DNA from: Arthrobacter sp. MYb214 | GTDB taxonomy: Bacteria > Actinomycetota > Actinomycetes > Actinomycetales > Micrococcaceae | Reading direction: 5' to 3' | Length of the DNA stretch: 64,000 bases | Assembly: GCF_002979865.1 (NCBI RefSeq) | Contig: NZ_PCPZ01000003.1 | Span: forward strand, 372,001-436,000 | In this document: positions 61,505 through 64,000 of the stretch, piece after piece | Layout: the number at the start of each line of letters is the position of its first letter | How positions within the stretch are numbered: position 1 is the first letter of the stretch | Notes under the pieces: model-generated | What the model was told of the DNA's origin: nothing | What the model saw: only the letters and a program-made list of their open reading frames with translations | The model's database searches: none | Program-made: the position numbers and the translations under genes

Positions 61505-62647
61505 TCAGGAACGCGCGGTGATCGAATCGATGGCTTCGCGGGCATCTTCGGCCAGCTGCTGCGGCATCGGCGCGCTCTTGGCCGAGTCGGACGCTGTCTT
61601 CTGCCCCTGGTCGCTGACGACGTACTGGCCGAAGGTCTTGGCCAGTTCCATGGTCTGCGGATCCTCATAGCCGCTGCAGAACAGCAGGTAGGAGACCAGC
61701 ACCATCGGGTACGCGCCGGCGGCGGTGGTCTTGCGGTCCAGTTCCAGGGCGATGTCATGCTCACCGCGGCCGTGGACCCGCTCTGATTCGGCCACTGCCT
61801 TGGCCGCTGATTCCCCGCTGACTGCCACGAATTCCTCGCCGACCTTCAGCTTCACCTTGCCCAGCGACTTATCCACCAGGGAGTCATCGGCATAGGTAAC
61901 CGCGCCCACGGCGCGGGTCACGGTGGTCACCACACCGGCGTTGCCCTGGGCCTTCTCCAAGCCGGTGGCGTCCGGCCAGCCGCCATCCGGCTCGTGCGGC
62001 CAGGCTTCGGGAGCTACCGCATGCAGGTACTCTGTGAAGTTCTCGGTCGTGCCAGAATCGTCGGCGCGCGCCACCCCGGTGATCGGCAGGTCGGGCAGCT
62101 GCACCTGCGGGTTCAGCTGGGCGATGGCCGGGTCCTGCCAGGAGCGGATCTCACCGGAGAAGATCCTGGCGATCGTTGGGGCATCCATGTTCAATTCCTT
62201 GATGCCCGGCAGGTTGAAGGCGATGCTGATCGGGGAAATATACGCCGGGATATTGATCGCGCCCTGCGGGCCGCAGGTCTCGATGGAGCGCTGGACTTCC
62301 TCTTCCTTCAGGTAAGCGTCGGATCCGGCGAATTCGGTGCCGCCTGCCAGGAGCCCGGCGCGTCCGGCGCCGGAGCCCACCGAGGCGTACTGCACCTGGA
62401 CCTGGGGGTGCATGGTGGAGAATTCGGTGGTCCAGGCATTCATGGCGGAATTCTGCGCGGTGGATCCGCCGCCGGTCAGCGTGCCTTGGAGGCTAGAGCT
62501 ATTCGATTCAGCGGCCTTGCGCTGCTCTTCTCCCAGCGGGTAGTCCGACCCGCAGCCCGAAAGCAGCAGGACCAGGCCCATGCTGGCAATCGCGGTGAAA
62601 GCGGCGGTTCGAGGCAGAGGTGGCCGGGCAGGTCCGGTGGTTCGCAA
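61505..62647 (-). CDS. pstS: Phosphate-binding lipoprotein PstS
   Basis: A 380-residue substrate-binding protein. A TTG at 62647, six bases after AGGAG, gives a standard lipoprotein signal (MGLVLLLSGC, lipobox LSGC). Longer ATG starts would add a 20-residue charged leader with no RBS. Phosphate-site elements are TGGGSTAQNSAM, SVGSGAGRAGLL and ADDSGTTENFTEY. No pstCAB follows (nhaA is convergent), so it is an orphan copy or serves a transporter encoded elsewhere. Confidence 0.87.
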   Translation of the reverse strand: MRTTGPARPPLPRTAAFTAIASMGLVLLLSGCGSDYPLGEEQRKAAESNSSSLQGTLTGGGSTAQNSAMNAWTTEFSTMHPQVQVQYASVGSGAGRAGLLAGGTEFAGSDAYLKEEEVQRSIETCGPQGAINIPAYISPISIAFNLPGIKELNMDAPTIARIFSGEIRSWQDPAIAQLNPQVQLPDLPITGVARADDSGTTENFTEYLHAVAPEAWPHEPDGGWPDATGLEKAQGNAGVVTTVTRAVGAVTYADDSLVDKSLGKVKLKVGEEFVAVSGESAAKAVAESERVHGRGEHDIALELDRKTTAAGAYPMVLVSYLLFCSGYEDPQTMELAKTFGQYVVSDQGQKTASDSAKSAPMPQQLAEDAREAIDSITARS

Positions 62648-62791
62648 AACTTCTCCTGGGGTCCAAGGTGAACGGCGGGTGTACTTGAAATTCCAGTGAA
62701 TCATCATCCCTGCACTTTCCGAAATCATTCCCTGGCCACAGCCGATGAATACTCGGCGGGCCCGCGGGCGTCGAATTGCTTTTCCAGACAC

Positions 62792-62953
62792 CTAGTCCCC
62801 TCCGGTGCCAGTCCTCGAGTCAATGGCAGCGAGGTCCTGCGTAGCGGACCCGGTGAGCCCAGGGCACACGACGATGGCGTCATGGGTTGCGCCCGGCTGG
62901 AATTGGCCGGTGCCACCGGAAGAACGCTTCGCCTGCCATAACGACTCCATCAT
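62792..62953 (-). CDS. Small hypothetical protein
   Basis: A 53-codon frame (MMESLWQAKRSSGGTGQFQP at the N terminus) preceded by AGGAG at an ideal six-base distance from the ATG at 62953. It lies upstream of pstS on the same strand, in a gap that otherwise holds nothing. No family recognised; support is the RBS only. Confidence 0.4.
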   Translation of the reverse strand: MMESLWQAKRSSGGTGQFQPGATHDAIVVCPGLTGSATQDLAAIDSRTGTGGD

Positions 62954-63109
62954 CGCTTTCTCCTCTTGCTCAGTTTGCTGCCGCACCCTGATTCCACGGT
63001 ATGCACAAGCGCCGAGGTTCGGTACGGCCACGAAAAATCAGGCGAATTCACCCAGCTTGGCCAGCAGCCGCGGCCCGCCACGGCCGCCTTGCCGATCCCG
63101 CAGGCTGAT

Positions 63110-63153
63110 TTGCGCTGCCGAGAAAACTTAAGTGATAATGATTCTCATTATGA
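63110..63153 (+). promoter_or_regulatory. Promoter with Fur/Zur-type box before the ABC operon
   Basis: The perfect dyad ATAATGA-TTC-TCATTAT (63135-63151) matches Fur-superfamily boxes, closest to actinobacterial Zur sites. It covers a plausible -10 (GATAAT, 63134) with a -35 (TTGCGC, 63110) at 18 bases. The predicted transcript would begin at or near the ATG at 63150, that is, leaderless. Confidence 0.7.
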
Positions 63154-63854
63154 CTCTTGAAGAGCCCGGGCTCGCCCGCCAGCCCCGCGCCCCACTGCCG
63201 CCCAGCCCGGCCTTGTGCCTGCGTAACGCGCGCCTGGGACTGCCCGGCGCCGCCAGCCCGCTGCTCGACGTCGAGGAGTTCATGCTTCTTCCCGGCGAGC
63301 GCGTGGTCATCACCGGCCCGTCGGGTGCTGGCAAGTCGCTGCTGCTGTCGATGATCACCGGGAACTGGGCACCCGGACTGGAATTCACCGGAACCCGCAC
63401 TCCCGGATCAACGCGCATCGGCTACATCCCGCAGCGCGGCCAGGACGCCCTGCATCCGCTGCTGCCGCTGGGACGGCAACTGCGCAAGGCCACCGGCGCC
63501 AGCGCGCAGCAAGTCCGCGGCATCCTGCAAGACGCCGGGCTGGGCGATCCGCAACTGCTCGCACGACGTCCCGCAGAACTCTCCGGAGGGCAAGCACAGC
63601 GCGCCGCCATAGCCCTGGCCGTGCTCAGCCAGGCCCCGGTGATCCTTGCCGATGAACCGACCAGCGCCCTGGACCACACCGCCCGGGACCTCATCCTGGA
63701 ACTGCTGGGCACCCTGCTGGGCCAGCAGCAGGCCCTGGTGCTGGTCACCCACGACGCGGCAGTTGCCCAGGCGCTGGCCACCCGGCACCTAGTCCTGGAC
63801 TCCGGGAAGATCGCCAGCACCCGCGCGCCCCGGCTGGAACGGGTACCGGCTTGA
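63150..63854 (+). CDS. ABC transporter ATP-binding protein, metal-regulated
   Basis: A 234-residue ATPase: Walker A ITGPSGAGKS, signature LSGGQAQRAAIA, Walker B VILADEPTSALD and H-loop LVTHD. It resembles the DppD/DppF-like ATPase pairs of peptide, nickel and opine-metallophore importers, in which two ATPases are encoded in tandem. No RBS precedes it, and the Zur-type box overlaps the start, fitting a leaderless message. The ATG at 63150 is preferred; in-frame starts at 63132 or 63138 lie within the box. Confidence 0.8.
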   Translation: MTLEEPGLARQPRAPLPPSPALCLRNARLGLPGAASPLLDVEEFMLLPGERVVITGPSGAGKSLLLSMITGNWAPGLEFTGTRTPGSTRIGYIPQRGQDALHPLLPLGRQLRKATGASAQQVRGILQDAGLGDPQLLARRPAELSGGQAQRAAIALAVLSQAPVILADEPTSALDHTARDLILELLGTLLGQQQALVLVTHDAAVAQALATRHLVLDSGKIASTRAPRLERVPA

Positions 63855-64000
63855 GCATCCCCGCATTGGAAGTATCCGCGCTCAGCGCACTGCGCGGGCA
63901 CGGCGCAGCCCGCCGACTGGTCCTGGAGCCCCTTGGCTTCACGCTGGCCCCGGGCGAATCGGTGGCCGTCACCGGGCCGTCCGGCGCCGGCAAATCCACC
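63851..64000 (+). CDS. Second ABC transporter ATP-binding protein, N-terminal part
   Basis: A TTG start overlaps the previous stop (TTGA). The 50 residues present run to the Walker A motif AVTGPSGAGKST at the window edge. It is the second ATPase of the tandem pair; permease and binding-protein genes should follow outside the window. Confidence 0.75.
   Translation, partial: MSIPALEVSALSALRGHGAARRLVLEPLGFTLAPGESVAVTGPSGAGKST

Noticed and set aside
1-64000. CRISPR arrays, rRNA or tRNA genes
   Set aside because: No regularly spaced repeats with unique spacers and no tRNA or rRNA-like sequence were noticed while reading both strands; a covariance-model search was not possible.

Overview
The window looks like 64 kb of chromosome from a soil- or surface-living actinobacterium, most likely of the Micrococcaceae (Arthrobacter/Glutamicibacter type). 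The evidence is high-G+C coding DNA, GTG/TTG starts, actinobacterial small families (DUF4193, DUF4383, PRC-DUF2382), an ECF vitamin-type transporter and many stand-alone catabolic operons with MHS-, GntR-, IclR- and PucR-type partners. The genus is inferred from gene content and not proven.

Layout. (1) 1-8.07 kb: end of a PucR-type regulator, an MHS transporter, and a catabolic operon on the minus strand: FMN-dependent monooxygenase, flavin reductase, SnoaL-like protein, hydratase/FAH-like enzyme, semialdehyde dehydrogenase, a stand-alone flavokinase and a tiny HTH-like protein. The transporter and the operon share an inverted-repeat operator candidate of identical geometry. (2) 8.5-12.7 kb: ECF transporter (two-domain ATPase, T, S) downstream of a nucleoside hydrolase. 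(3) 12.8-31.2 kb: an A+T-richer accessory island. Its left half is mobile-DNA scrap: a group II intron RT relic, a dead IS110, an intact-looking IS481-type element with multi-repeat ends, and ISL3 fragments. Its right half is a defence locus: five overlapping plus-strand genes (unknown protein, DrmE-like protein, NERD-helicase, DrmA, DrmB) facing a NaeI-like cytosine methyltransferase and a NaeI-like restriction endonuclease. (4) 31.2-38.0 kb: GntR regulator and a gamma-glutamylation operon for an amine, probably ethanolamine or a polyamine. (5) 38.1-43.2 kb: D-galactonate (dgo) operon with an IclR regulator. (6) 43.2-45.3 kb: decayed ISL3 and other relics. (7) 45.4-51.8 kb: housekeeping and stress genes (GNAT, MHS transporter, YbdK ligase, PRC-DUF2382, DUF4383, DUF4193, DJ-1/PfpI). 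(8) 51.9-59.9 kb: tripartite tricarboxylate transporter, CitAB-type two-component system, tricarballylate dehydrogenase and a GntR regulator. (9) 60.1-64 kb: NhaA, an orphan PstS, and the start of an ABC transporter operon under a Fur/Zur-type box.

The main result is the defence locus. It has the DISARM core (DrmA plus DrmB) and a DrmE-like gene, but no phospholipase-D DrmC. In place of DrmC it carries a NERD-domain helicase and a complete NaeI-type restriction-modification pair whose endonuclease keeps the active site of NaeI. This looks like a hybrid of class 2 DISARM and a type IIE R-M system. The other observations worth following are the flavokinase embedded in a flavin-monooxygenase operon, the complete gamma-glutamyl amine pathway, and a leaderless Zur-box-controlled ABC operon.
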